Positions 7,408 through 16,332 of a stretch of 64,000 nt of DNA are shown one piece after another. Location of the stretch: contig NZ_BAABHJ010000040.1 in the NCBI RefSeq assembly GCF_039542035.1, forward strand, positions 1-64,000, written 5' to 3'. The stretch's first letter is position 1, and every line of letters begins with the position of its first letter. The DNA comes from Actinoallomurus liliacearum. Its GTDB lineage: Bacteria > Actinomycetota > Actinomycetes > Streptosporangiales > Streptosporangiaceae. The position numbers were made by a program, and so were the translations under genes. Under the pieces are notes generated by a model. The model had not been told where the DNA came from. It did not search any database and was given only the letters and a program-made list of their open reading frames with translations.

Positions 7408-9675
7408 ATGGTGGACGGTACGCCGGAGGGCGAGCAGGAGCTCATCAACGGGCGGTACCGCCTGATCGAGGTGATCGGTCAGGGCGGCATGGGCACGGTC
7501 TGGCGCGGTCACGACGAGATGCTCGACCGCGAGGTCGCCATCAAACGGGTGCGCTTCTCGTCCGACCTCGACGAAGAGGAACGGGCCGAGCTCAGTGGCC
7601 TCGCGCTGCAGGAGGCGCGGGCGACGGCCCGGCTGAACCATCCCGGGATCGTCACGATCCACGACGTGATCGACGATGACGGCACCCCGATCATCGTCAT
7701 GGAGCTGCTGAAGGGCCGTCCGCTCGCCGAGATCCTCCGGACGGAGGTGCGCCTGCCGTACCGGCGGGTCGCCGAGATCGGCGCCGCCGTGCTGGACGCG
7801 CTGCGGGAGGCGCACGACTCCGGGATCGTGCACCGGGATCTCAAGCCCGCCAACGTCCTGATCTCGGACCGGCGGATCGTGCTCACCGACTTCGGCGTGG
7901 CGCAGCGGGTCGGCGAACGCGCCGACGGCTTCGACGACGTCCTGGGGACTCCGGCGTTCATGGCGCCCGAGCAGGCGGAGAACGCCGCCGCCAGCCCCGC
8001 CGGCGACCTGTGGTCGCTCGGCGCCGTGCTGTTCAACGCGGTCGAGGGGCGGCCGCCGTTCCAGGGACCGGACCACGCGACCGTCCTGCTGACCCTCCTC
8101 ACCCAGGACGCACCGGCGCTCGTGAACGGCGGTCCCCTGCGACCGCTGATCAAAGCGCTGCTGACCAAGGACCCGGCACGCCGCCCCACGGCCGAGGAGA
8201 CGGCGGAACGGCTGGACGCGATCCTGCGCCGGGACGACGGCGCGCAGCCGGCCCTCCCGAGCCCGGCGAGCGCCCCGCCGGACGCCGCCAAGGCCACGCC
8301 GCCGCACTCCGGCACGAAGGCCGCGAAGGCCACGAAGCCGACCGCTCCCCCGCCCTCCACGGCCGCTTCCTCCGCGACCGGGCCCCGCAGCGCGGCCCCA
8401 TCCGCCACCGGCACGTCGGGCGCCGGCTCGGGCACCGGCCCTTCGGGCTCTGGCACACCCGCCAAGGCGTCCGGGGTCGCCGCACGGCCCCGTATCGTTC
8501 CGAGCGGCTCGCGCCCCGCGCCGCAGGCACACGGGGTGCCCACGCCCCGCGCGCCGCTCACCCCCGCCCAGCGGGGGCGTCGCGCCCTGACCTCGCTCTT
8601 GCTCACCCTCCCCGCGGTGGGCGTGGTGTACTCCTGCATGGCCGAGCACTCGCCCACCCTCTCGAGCGGCATGAACGCGAACCCGTCGTACTCGTCGGGC
8701 GGACAGGCCGGCGCCCCGGCGGGCTCCTCGAGCGCCTCCGCCCACGCGGTGGCCTTCAAGGCCACGGCGTTCAGCCCGGACGGCGATCTGGTCGCGTTCG
8801 GTGATGACCACGGCGAGGTCCGGCTGTACGGGACGGCGTCGAAACGGTCACGGGGCTCCTTCGACGCCGATCCGGCGAGCGAGGTCCCCGTCGACGCCCT
8901 GGCCTTCAGCCCGGACGGCCGGAGTCTCGCGGTCGGGTTGGAAGGCGGCGGCGTGAGGATCTGGGACGTGAGAGGTCGCGGGCTACGCGAACTCGACGGC
9001 TTCACGGAAGAGGTCGACGTCGAGGCCATGGCGTTCAGCCCGGACGGCCGTACCCTCACCGCCGTCGGCGAGTCGGGGCTGGTGGGCGTCTGGAACGTGC
9101 GGACGCGCAAGTACGGCGGGCACCGGATGCCCCTGAGGGATTCCAGCTGCAAGTCCGGAGCGTTGAGCGCGGACACCACCGAAGCGGCGTGTATGACCCT
9201 CGACGGTGACATCACGGTGTGGGACGTCGAGAAGAAGTACGCGGTCGCCCAGTGGCCGGGGGCCGACCAGAACCTGGGCAAGGGCTTTGCCCTGAGCCCG
9301 GACGGAGCGACCATCGCCGTCGCTGAGGAGCCGAACTCAGGGCAGGCCGGCGTGCGGCTCTGGGACGTCCGCAACCCCGACAAGCGGACCGACCTGGCCG
9401 GCGTGATGACGTCGCCGGGGAACGCCCTCGTCTTCGGCGCGGACGGCAGGACGCTGGCGTTCCCGGCCTACTCCGGGGCCGCCGACAGCAATGGCCAGAT
9501 CGAGGTCTGGAAGGTCCCGCACGGCGGCAAGAAGACCGCCTGGAACACGACGACGCCGCAGGTCTGGGCGATGGCGATCAGCCGGGACGGCCGCCTGGTC
9601 GCCACCGCCGATGTCGACGGCGCCGTCCTGTGGGACGCACGCTCGGGCAAGGAGGTGACGTCCTGGCACGCGTGA
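7408..9675 (+). CDS. Membrane Ser/Thr protein kinase with WD40 beta-propeller
   Basis: 755 residues. Kinase domain at about 15-275: glycine loop IGQGGMGTVW (23-32), Lys46 in REVAIKRV, catalytic HRDLKPAN (from 142), DFGVAQ (from 161) and APE in FMAPEQA. This is a PknB-type Hanks kinase. A low-complexity Ala/Pro/Ser/Thr/Gly linker (about 285-385) leads to one membrane segment (about 394-410). The outer part has about seven WD40-like repeats with SPDGR turns and xxxWDV ends, which would close one seven-bladed propeller. The protein should phosphorylate cytoplasmic Ser/Thr in response to an extracellular or envelope signal. ATG at 7408. It stands alone; the partner is unknown. Confidence 0.88.
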   Translation: MVDGTPEGEQELINGRYRLIEVIGQGGMGTVWRGHDEMLDREVAIKRVRFSSDLDEEERAELSGLALQEARATARLNHPGIVTIHDVIDDDGTPIIVMELLKGRPLAEILRTEVRLPYRRVAEIGAAVLDALREAHDSGIVHRDLKPANVLISDRRIVLTDFGVAQRVGERADGFDDVLGTPAFMAPEQAENAAASPAGDLWSLGAVLFNAVEGRPPFQGPDHATVLLTLLTQDAPALVNGGPLRPLIKALLTKDPARRPTAEETAERLDAILRRDDGAQPALPSPASAPPDAAKATPPHSGTKAAKATKPTAPPPSTAASSATGPRSAAPSATGTSGAGSGTGPSGSGTPAKASGVAARPRIVPSGSRPAPQAHGVPTPRAPLTPAQRGRRALTSLLLTLPAVGVVYSCMAEHSPTLSSGMNANPSYSSGGQAGAPAGSSSASAHAVAFKATAFSPDGDLVAFGDDHGEVRLYGTASKRSRGSFDADPASEVPVDALAFSPDGRSLAVGLEGGGVRIWDVRGRGLRELDGFTEEVDVEAMAFSPDGRTLTAVGESGLVGVWNVRTRKYGGHRMPLRDSSCKSGALSADTTEAACMTLDGDITVWDVEKKYAVAQWPGADQNLGKGFALSPDGATIAVAEEPNSGQAGVRLWDVRNPDKRTDLAGVMTSPGNALVFGADGRTLAFPAYSGAADSNGQIEVWKVPHGGKKTAWNTTTPQVWAMAISRDGRLVATADVDGAVLWDARSGKEVTSWHA

Positions 9676-9680
9676 CCTCT

Positions 9681-9701
9681 ACGTGCCTCCTCCCTGCACG
9701 T
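9681..9701. terminator. Hairpin between kinase and qcrB
   Basis: ACGTGC and GCACGT flank a 9-base loop in the 45-base gap between two convergent genes. It is a short stem without a U-run; a role as a bidirectional terminator is inferred from position. Confidence 0.4.
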
Positions 9702-9720
9702 GACCTCAGGTCCTGGCGCG

Positions 9721-11391
9721 TCAGTCGGAGTGCCTGACCGGGGTCCGCGCCGGGGCGCGCTCGCCGTCGCCGGTGACGGCCACGTGCTTCTCCCTGCCGT
9801 CGTCGGTACGGATCCAGGCGGTGTCCGGTGACGGGACCACGTTCACGAACGCGTGGTTCAGCTTGATCTTCAGCCGGGTCTTGGGGTGGAGGGCCATCTT
9901 GGGCAGCACGCCGTGCTCGTCGGGCCCCGCCCCGGGCAGCACCTTCGCGGGGGGCACCCGGCGGCCGAGGACCACCGCCGCGCCCTCCTCACTGACCGGG
10001 GCCTCGACCTCGATGTACGCGCCGTTGGGCAGCCGCTTGATGATGCCGGTCTCCACGCCGTGCTCGAGCATGTGCCGTTCACGGTGCTGCAGGCCGAGGC
10101 ACATCCGCCGCGCGATGAGGAACCCGAGGATCGGCCCGACGATCACCGAGATCCGGAAGATCCACGTGGTCGTGAACAGCGGGATCTCGAAGGTCTTGGC
10201 GATGATGTCGTTGCCGCCGGCCAGCCACAGCAGGCCGTAGAAGATGACGCCCGCCATGCCGATGCCGGTACGGACGGGCACGTCGCGCGGCCGGTCGAGG
10301 AGATGGTGGATCTCGTAGTCGCCGGTGACCCAGCGTTCGAGGAAGGGGTACACCGCCAGTCCGGTGAACAGCACGCCCGGCACGACCAGCGCCGGGACGA
10401 TGACGTTCATCGCGAGCGTGTGCCCCCACGCGTTGATCTCCCAGCTCGGCATGAGCCGCAGCGAGCCCTCCAGGAAGCCCATGTACCAGTCCGGCTGGGA
10501 TCCCGCGCTGATGCTCGCCGGGTCGTACGGGCCGAACAGCCAGACCGGGTTGATCTGGAAGAACGTCGCGAGCAGCGCGATGAACCCGAAGACCCACAGG
10601 AAGAACGCCGTGGTCTTGGCGAAGAAGACCGGCCACATCGGCTTGCCGATGACGTTGCGATTGGTGCGGCCCTTCCCGGGGAACTGCGTGTGCGTCTGCC
10701 GCCAGGTGAGGATCACCCCGTGCAGCGGGATCAGCGCCATGAGGATGCCCGGGATCAGCAGGACGTGGATGGTGAAGAGCCGCGGGATGATGACGTTTCC
10801 GGGGAACTCACCGCCGAACAGCCACATCGACAGGTACGACCCGACGAGCGGAATGCTCAGCAGCACGCCCTCGAGGATCCGGATGCCGGTGCCGGACAGC
10901 AGGTCGTCCGGCAGCGAGTAGCCGAACAGCCCGTTCAGGATGGCGAGGAGGAACAGCGTCACGCCGATCAGCCAGTTGATCTCCCGCGGCTTGCGGAACG
11001 CTCCGGTGAAGAAGTTGCGCAGCATGTGGGCGACGATGGCCGCGAGGAACACGATCGTCGCCCAGTGGTGGATCTGCCGCATCAGCAGCCCGCCGCGCAC
11101 GTCGAAGCTGATGTGGAGCGTGGACTCGTACGCCTCGCTCATCGTCAGGCCGCGCAGCGGCAGGTACCGGCCGTTGTAGACGACGTCGTGCATGCTCGGT
11201 TTGAAGAACAAGGTCAAAAAGATGCCGGTCGCGACGATGATGAAGAACGAGTACATCGCGACTTCGCCGAGCAGGAAGGTCCAGTGATCGGGAAAGACCT
11301 TCTTCAAGGCTTTTGAAAGGAAACGGGCGCCGCCGACGCGTTCATCGACCGCGCGGCCCGTCTTGGACAGTGGTTTCGGCACAGTCGCCAT
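9721..11391 (-). CDS. qcrB: Cytochrome bc1 complex cytochrome b subunit, orphan copy
   Basis: 556 residues from ATG 11391 (GGAG 7 bases upstream); the open frame extends 37 codons further without better signals. Typical actinobacterial QcrB: eight or so membrane helices, heme ligands in RQIHHWATIVFLAAIVAH and in FTIHVLLIPGILMALIPLH, the Qo-site PDWYMG motif, and a long C-terminal cytoplasmic tail. QcrB oxidises menaquinol and passes electrons to QcrA/QcrC and the aa3 oxidase. Normally it is encoded last in a qcrCAB operon next to ctaE. Here no other subunit gene is present on either side, so this is either a second copy or a relocated single copy. Function as a bc1 subunit is likely; the reason for the isolation is unknown. 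Confidence 0.9.
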   Translation of the reverse strand: MATVPKPLSKTGRAVDERVGGARFLSKALKKVFPDHWTFLLGEVAMYSFFIIVATGIFLTLFFKPSMHDVVYNGRYLPLRGLTMSEAYESTLHISFDVRGGLLMRQIHHWATIVFLAAIVAHMLRNFFTGAFRKPREINWLIGVTLFLLAILNGLFGYSLPDDLLSGTGIRILEGVLLSIPLVGSYLSMWLFGGEFPGNVIIPRLFTIHVLLIPGILMALIPLHGVILTWRQTHTQFPGKGRTNRNVIGKPMWPVFFAKTTAFFLWVFGFIALLATFFQINPVWLFGPYDPASISAGSQPDWYMGFLEGSLRLMPSWEINAWGHTLAMNVIVPALVVPGVLFTGLAVYPFLERWVTGDYEIHHLLDRPRDVPVRTGIGMAGVIFYGLLWLAGGNDIIAKTFEIPLFTTTWIFRISVIVGPILGFLIARRMCLGLQHRERHMLEHGVETGIIKRLPNGAYIEVEAPVSEEGAAVVLGRRVPPAKVLPGAGPDEHGVLPKMALHPKTRLKIKLNHAFVNVVPSPDTAWIRTDDGREKHVAVTGDGERAPARTPVRHSD

Positions 11392-11571
11392 CGCCGCACT
11401 CCGCTCTGGCGGCCCCCCGACCGCCTCGGCATTCGGTCTTCCACCACTTGTAGTACTTCCCCGTTGGTAACGCAACGGAGTGGAGATGGCCACTTTTGGC
11501 ACAATTAGTGCAAATAGTCACTTCCGCCCGGTAACTTGCGATCTCAGCCGGTGGGCTGGGGGAGGTTCCGT

Positions 11572-12816
11572 GTGACGAACGAGGGGCGGCCGTGGGCGTA
11601 CATTCCGCCCGAACTCACCACCAAGGTCAGACCAGGGCTGGCCGACGAGATGATGGAGGAGATCCACCATCGGATCCCCGAATACGCCCGCCGCTGGGAT
11701 GACGCCTTCGCCGCGGTCATCCGCTCGGCCATCGACCGGGTGATCGACGAGGTTTTAAGACGTGTCACCGAGGCCGGGGACGGCGAGTCCCCCGGCGCCT
11801 CGACCGCCGAGCCCGTCGCGGACTTCTTCCGGGCGATCGGGCGGAGCGTGGCCCGCGAGGGGCGCGGACTCGACGGCCTCCATACGGCCATCCGCGTCGC
11901 CGGGCTGGCCGTGTGGCGCCGGATCTCGGCCGACGCCGCGCCGCTCCGGCTGTCCGCGCAGCTCCTGTGCGTCCTCGGCGAGACGGTCATGCTGATCCAG
12001 GACGAGGTCGCCGCCGCGGCCGCCGAGGGCTACGCCCAGGCCGAGGCCGCCGTGGCGGGTGAGCTGACCCGCCGCCGCAACCAGCTCGTCAACCTGCTCC
12101 TGGCCCGGCCCCCCGCCTCCCCCGAGGACATCGCCGAACTCGCCCGCGTGGCCCGCTGGCCGGTGCCGCGTACGGTCGCCGCCGTCGCCCTCTACGAACG
12201 CCGGCAGGGCGTCGGCCGGCCCGCCCTGCCGCCCGACATCCTCGCCGATCTCAGCCGCTCCAAGCCCTGCCTCATCGTGCCCGACCCGGACGGGCCGGGC
12301 CGGAACCGCCTGCTCGACGCCGCCCTCACCGACTGGGTCGCCGTCGTCGGCCCGACCGTAGGGCTGTCGGAGGTCTCCCGGTCGATGCGCTGGGCCCGCC
12401 AGGGCCTCGACCTCGTACGCCGTGGCCTCATCGCCGACGACAGCGTCGTACGGTGCGCCGAGCACATGTCCACGCTGATCCTCTTCCAGGACGAGGAACT
12501 CCTCGCCGCCCTGTCCACCCGGCAGCTCGCGCCACTGGCCCACCTGCGGCCCAGCCAGCAGGACCGGCTGGCCGAGACCCTGCTGGCGTGGTTGCAGGCG
12601 GGGCGCAACGCCAACGAGGTCGCCGTACGGCTGCACGTCCACCCCCAGACGGTGCGGTACCGGCTGCGCCAGCTCGACGACCTGTTCGGCGACCAGCTCC
12701 AGGACCCGGACCTGCGGTTCGAGCTGGAGATCGTGCTGCGCGCCCGCGCCCTGCTGTCCGAGGACGCCCGCGCGCGGGAGCCCGCCGAAGGGCAGGTGAT
12801 CAGCCTCCGCCGCTGA
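11572..12816 (+). CDS. PucR-family transcriptional regulator
   Basis: 414 residues from GTG 11572, chosen because GGGGGAGG sits just upstream; a TTG at 11536 is in frame. The C-terminal ~60 residues (LAWLQAGRNANEVAVRLHVHP then QTVRYRLRQLDDLFGD) are the HTH_30 helix-turn-helix of PucR/CdaR regulators. The central region is the GGDEF-like domain of this family and the N-terminal half is helical. Such proteins usually activate nearby catabolic genes in response to metabolites. It is divergent from the orphan qcrB across 180 bases, so it could control that gene, but no operator was identified. Confidence 0.85.
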   Translation: MTNEGRPWAYIPPELTTKVRPGLADEMMEEIHHRIPEYARRWDDAFAAVIRSAIDRVIDEVLRRVTEAGDGESPGASTAEPVADFFRAIGRSVAREGRGLDGLHTAIRVAGLAVWRRISADAAPLRLSAQLLCVLGETVMLIQDEVAAAAAEGYAQAEAAVAGELTRRRNQLVNLLLARPPASPEDIAELARVARWPVPRTVAAVALYERRQGVGRPALPPDILADLSRSKPCLIVPDPDGPGRNRLLDAALTDWVAVVGPTVGLSEVSRSMRWARQGLDLVRRGLIADDSVVRCAEHMSTLILFQDEELLAALSTRQLAPLAHLRPSQQDRLAETLLAWLQAGRNANEVAVRLHVHPQTVRYRLRQLDDLFGDQLQDPDLRFELEIVLRARALLSEDARAREPAEGQVISLRR

Positions 12817-12821
12817 CCCCG

Positions 12822-13352
12822 TCACCTCTGGCGGGGCAGCATGCGGAACGCGAGGACGACGGAGAAGACGGCCAGCGGGATCTCCAGGAGCACCGCCATC
12901 GCCACCGCCGTCACCTGGTCCGCGCCCGGCGCGGCGGTGGACACGTCGAACCACGCGTCCGCGACCAGCAGCGTCGCGGTGACCATCGCGGTCAGGCACG
13001 CCCGCGCGTCGCGCCGGATCACCAGCGCGCCCGTCGTGACGAACGAGAGCGCCTCCAGCATGTCGAACCCGACCCAGGCGACCCGCCAGTGGGCGGCGGT
13101 CGCCGTCGCGGGCAGGCTGGTGGCCAGCACGAACAGCCAGGGCAGGAGGGCCAGGCCGGCGCCGATCAGCCCGAGGCCCAGCCGGACCGGCCACCGCGAC
13201 CGGGCACGAGACGCGACACCATGGGCCGGCGTCCTCGGCGCGACGCGAGGGGCCGGCGTCCGGAGGGCGGCGCGGCGGTCGGTACGAGGCCGGGAGGGCG
13301 GGGCGGCGGTGATCAGCGACATGATCACCAGCATCGCGTCCGGCGACGTCAC
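12822..13352 (-). CDS. Small integral membrane protein, unknown function
   Basis: Up to 176 residues; the start is uncertain (GTG 13352, ATG 13334 or ATG 13322), since no clear ribosome site precedes any of them. An Arg/Pro-rich cytoplasmic N-terminus is followed by about four hydrophobic helices (roughly 57-78, 88-108, 115-135, 145-168). The loop VIRRDARACL is positively charged. No motif identifies a family. It converges on the PucR gene with a 5-base gap and is divergent from the histidine kinase gene, so it might share a promoter region with the two-component system. Confidence 0.6.
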   Translation of the reverse strand: MTSPDAMLVIMSLITAAPPSRPRTDRRAALRTPAPRVAPRTPAHGVASRARSRWPVRLGLGLIGAGLALLPWLFVLATSLPATATAAHWRVAWVGFDMLEALSFVTTGALVIRRDARACLTAMVTATLLVADAWFDVSTAAPGADQVTAVAMAVLLEIPLAVFSVVLAFRMLPRQR

Positions 13353-13455
13353 CGTCAGTCACGCCGCTATCCGACCTGGGGGTGGTACTGGCTTCACCTT
13401 CGAGCGGGCGTCCGCTTCATGGCAGGGCGTCCACCGCCCGGATTAGGGTCTTCTC

Positions 13456-14718
13456 ATGACTCAAGCGGTTCCCCTGCACCGCGCCTCCCCCCATTGGAGC
13501 GACTACCTTCCGTTGTCGCGCGGTGCGTGGCGGAACACGACCTTCGTCACGGCCGGCGTGCCCGCCCATCTCGTGGCGCTGTCGGTGTTCGCACTGCCCT
13601 GGCTGGACGCGCCCGTCTCCGTGGGGGAGGTCCTGCTCGCGACCCTGATCTCGCTCGCCCTGCCCTTCCTCCTGCTGCGGCCGTTGAACGCGATGCAGCG
13701 GAGCCGGTTCTGGGGGCTGCTCGGCGTCGACGTGCCCGTGCCACCCCGCGGCCGCCGCGACCTCCGCGCCGCCCTCCGCTCCCGGACGACGTGGCGGTCA
13801 CTGATCTACCACGGGCTGGCCGGCCCGCTCCTGGCCGGCGGGGGGCTGCTGGTCGTGGCCATGTGGGCGACCGGCTTCGGGCTGGCACTGCTGTACGCGT
13901 ACGCGTGGGCGCTGCCGCCGCGCAGCCCGCTCTCCCTCACGGAACACCAGAAGTTCATCAACGTCCTGACCGTGTGCGGCGTCCTGCTCCTGCTCGTCGC
14001 GCCCGCCGTCGCGGCGGTGGTGACGCGACTGGACACCCGGGCCGCCCTGGCCCTGCTGGGACCGAGCCGTACCGAGGAGCTCGAACGCCGCGTCGAGGAC
14101 CTCGCCGAGAAACGGGCCGGCGTCGTCGACGCCGCGGACGCCGAACGCCGCCGCATCGAGCGCGACCTGCACGACGGCGTGCAGCAGCGGCTCGTCTCGC
14201 TCGCGATGAACCTCGGCCTCGCGCGGGAGACGCTCACGGACGTGCCGGAGGACGCCATGCGGGTGATCGCCGAAGCGCACGCCGAGGCCAAGGAGGCCCT
14301 GACCGACCTGCGGAACGTCGTCCGGGGCCTGCACCCGGCCGTCCTCGACGACCGGGGCCTGGACGCCGCGCTGTCGGGCATCGCCGCCCGCGCCCCCCTG
14401 CCCGTCAAGCTCCGGGTCGACGTTCCCGCGCGCCCCGCGCCGACCGTCGAGGCGATCGCGTACTTCGTCGCCTCCGAGGCCCTCACCAACGTCACCAAGC
14501 ACGCCCGCGCCTCGCAGGTGGAGATGGAGCTGGTCCGCGTGGCGGACGTGCTGCGGATGACCATCACCGACGACGGCGTCGGAGGCGCCGAGCCCACGCG
14601 CGGCACGGGCCTGACGGGCCTGCGGCAACGCGTCGCGTCGGTGGACGGTACCTTCCGGATCACCAGTCCGGCCGGGGGGCCGACCGTCATCACCGTGGAG
14701 TTGCCGTGCGCGTTGTGA
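13456..14718 (+). CDS. Sensor histidine kinase, NarL/DesK type
   Basis: 420 residues. The N-terminal half has four hydrophobic helices in a sensor domain of the type common in actinobacterial kinases (about 25-200). A helical linker leads to the HisKA_3 dimerisation helix with the phospho-acceptor His in IERDLHDGVQQRL, then an HATPase domain with SEALTNVTKHA (N box) and DDGVGG / GTGLTGLRQRV (G boxes). The start is ATG 13456. Its stop overlaps the response regulator GTG, so the two are translationally coupled and form a cognate pair. The signal is unknown; membrane or envelope stress is common for such sensors. Confidence 0.9.
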   Translation: MTQAVPLHRASPHWSDYLPLSRGAWRNTTFVTAGVPAHLVALSVFALPWLDAPVSVGEVLLATLISLALPFLLLRPLNAMQRSRFWGLLGVDVPVPPRGRRDLRAALRSRTTWRSLIYHGLAGPLLAGGGLLVVAMWATGFGLALLYAYAWALPPRSPLSLTEHQKFINVLTVCGVLLLLVAPAVAAVVTRLDTRAALALLGPSRTEELERRVEDLAEKRAGVVDAADAERRRIERDLHDGVQQRLVSLAMNLGLARETLTDVPEDAMRVIAEAHAEAKEALTDLRNVVRGLHPAVLDDRGLDAALSGIAARAPLPVKLRVDVPARPAPTVEAIAYFVASEALTNVTKHARASQVEMELVRVADVLRMTITDDGVGGAEPTRGTGLTGLRQRVASVDGTFRITSPAGGPTVITVELPCAL

Positions 14719-15356
14719 TCGCCGAGGATTCCGTCCTGCTGCGAGCCGGGTTGATCAAGCTGCTCGAGACGTCGGGGTTCGAGGTGCTCGCCGCGGCCGA
14801 CGACGCCGAGGGCCTGCTCGCCGCGGTCGAGGAGCACCGGCCCGACCTGGTGATCGCGGACGTGCGGATGCCCCCCGGCTACTCCGACGAAGGAGTGCGG
14901 GCGGCGCTCGTCATCCGCCGCCAGTGGCCGGAGATCGCCGTGCTGCTGCTGTCGCAGTACGTCGAGGAGCGGTACGCCGCGGACCTCCTCGCCACGAACA
15001 CCAGCGGCATCGGCTACCTGCTGAAGGACCGGGTCGCCGACGTCTCGTCCTTCCTCGACGCGCTGCGCCGGGTCGCGTCCGGCGGCACCGCCCTCGACCC
15101 GGAGGTCGTCGCCCAGCTGCTCGTACGCCGGCAGAGCGACCCCCTCCAGGCCCTGACCCCGCGCGAACGGGACGTGCTCGCCCTCATGGCCGAGGGCCGC
15201 TCGAACAGCGGCATCGCGCAGGCCCTGGTGGTCAGCGAGAGCGCCGTCGCCAAGCACATCAACAACATCTTCGCCAAGCTCGGCCTGATCGACGGCGCGG
15301 CCGCGGATCACCGTCGCGTGCTCGCCGTCCTCCGCTTCCTGGAAGGAGGGTCGTGA
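14706..15356 (+). CDS. LuxR-family response regulator
   Basis: 216 residues from GTG 14706, overlapping the kinase gene by 13 bases. The receiver domain (1-120) has acidic Glu/Asp after VVIAED and the phospho-acceptor Asp in LVIADVRMPP; the switch region reads LLSQYVEERYA and Lys is in GYLLKDR. The C-terminal HTH is LuxR/NarL type (LTPRERDVLALMAEGRSN then AVAKHINNIFAKLGL). It should bind DNA when phosphorylated by the preceding kinase. Its stop overlaps the GTG of the DUF4097 gene, so that gene is both in the operon and a probable target or modulator. Confidence 0.92.
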   Translation: MRVVIAEDSVLLRAGLIKLLETSGFEVLAAADDAEGLLAAVEEHRPDLVIADVRMPPGYSDEGVRAALVIRRQWPEIAVLLLSQYVEERYAADLLATNTSGIGYLLKDRVADVSSFLDALRRVASGGTALDPEVVAQLLVRRQSDPLQALTPRERDVLALMAEGRSNSGIAQALVVSESAVAKHINNIFAKLGLIDGAAADHRRVLAVLRFLEGGS

Positions 15357-16198
15357 TCGAATCCCCCGATGTACCGCGGACCGCTGGGGAGCCGGTGGCC
15401 GAGGCGACCCCGCAGCGCCCGCGCCGCCGGGTGCTGTGGAGCTTCGTGGCCGCCGCGACCGCGTTCGTCCTCGTCGTGCCGATGGGCGTGCAGATCTGGG
15501 GTCGTCTGATCCACCAGACGCAGCGGAGCCGCCTCATGGTCAGCACCCACCCGATCACGGCGCTGGAGGTGGCCATCGGTCCCGGCGGCCTGTCGGTCAC
15601 CGCCGACGACTCCGGCGGGGTCACGGTGGACCAGACACTGAAGTGGGCGACGCACAAGCCGCACGTCAAGGCGACCTGGGAGGGCACGACGCTGCGGCTC
15701 ACGGGCGCGTGCACGGCGTGGCCGCCGTTGTCCGGCCTCTCGTGCAGCGTCGGCCTGGACATCCGCGTCCCGGCCGGAGTGACGCTGCGAGCGACGTCCA
15801 CCTCGGGCACGATCGCCGCCACGGGGCTCACCGGACCCGTGCGGCTGTCGACCACCTCGGGCGTCGTCTCGATGCGGAACCTGACCGGATCGGTCTGGGC
15901 GCGCGCCAGCTCCGGCGCCATCGAGGGGATAAGGCTCCGGTCGCCCCGGGTGGACGCCGGGTTGACGTCCGGAGCCCTCGATCTGACCTTCGCGGACGCC
16001 CCGCAGGAGGTCACGGCGCGGGCCAGGTCCGGCGCACTGTCCGTCTTCGTGCCGCCGGGACAGCGCTACCACGTGACCACGAAGTCATCGTTCGGCGACC
16101 CGTCCGTCGAACGCGGGCTGGCCGACGACACCGCGACGCGCCGCATCGACGCACAGACCTCCTCCGGCTCGATCGAGATCAGGTACGCCCGCCCCTGA
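15353..16198 (+). CDS. Membrane-anchored DUF4097-like beta-repeat protein
   Basis: 281 residues from GTG 15353 with GGAAGGAGGG immediately upstream and a 4-base overlap with the response regulator stop. A cytoplasmic N-terminus, one membrane helix (about 28-48) and an outer domain of short repeating strands such as ATSTSGTIAATGL, STTSGVVSMRNL, RASSGAIEGI and TSSGSIEIRY. This ladder is the DUF4097 (adhesin-like) pattern. Such proteins are often found beside envelope-stress kinases and may be sensors or effectors. Its place as the third gene of the two-component operon supports this. Function unproven. Confidence 0.75.
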   Translation: MIESPDVPRTAGEPVAEATPQRPRRRVLWSFVAAATAFVLVVPMGVQIWGRLIHQTQRSRLMVSTHPITALEVAIGPGGLSVTADDSGGVTVDQTLKWATHKPHVKATWEGTTLRLTGACTAWPPLSGLSCSVGLDIRVPAGVTLRATSTSGTIAATGLTGPVRLSTTSGVVSMRNLTGSVWARASSGAIEGIRLRSPRVDAGLTSGALDLTFADAPQEVTARARSGALSVFVPPGQRYHVTTKSSFGDPSVERGLADDTATRRIDAQTSSGSIEIRYARP

Positions 16199-16228
16199 CC
16201 GATCCGCCCGGCACAGCACCGACCGCCC

Positions 16229-16326
16229 GGGCCGTACGAAAGGTTCGGTGATCGCGGGGGCACAGGGCGCGGAAGCCCGCAAATCACCGGCCGCGCTCGT
16301 TGTCGCCCGAGCCTTTCGTACGGCCC
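16229..16326. repeat. Nested inverted repeat between convergent genes
   Basis: Perfect 15-bp arms GGGCCGTACGAAAGG (16229-16243) and its complement (16312-16326) enclose 68 bases. Within them a second dyad (GGTGAT...ATCACC, with GCGGG...CCCGC inside) can fold. The 98-base unit nearly fills the 134-base gap between the DUF4097 gene and the convergent metG end. It could be a bidirectional terminator, a structured RNA, or a MITE-like insertion; no flanking target duplication was seen. Confidence 0.7.
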
Positions 16327-16332
16327 CGCCGA

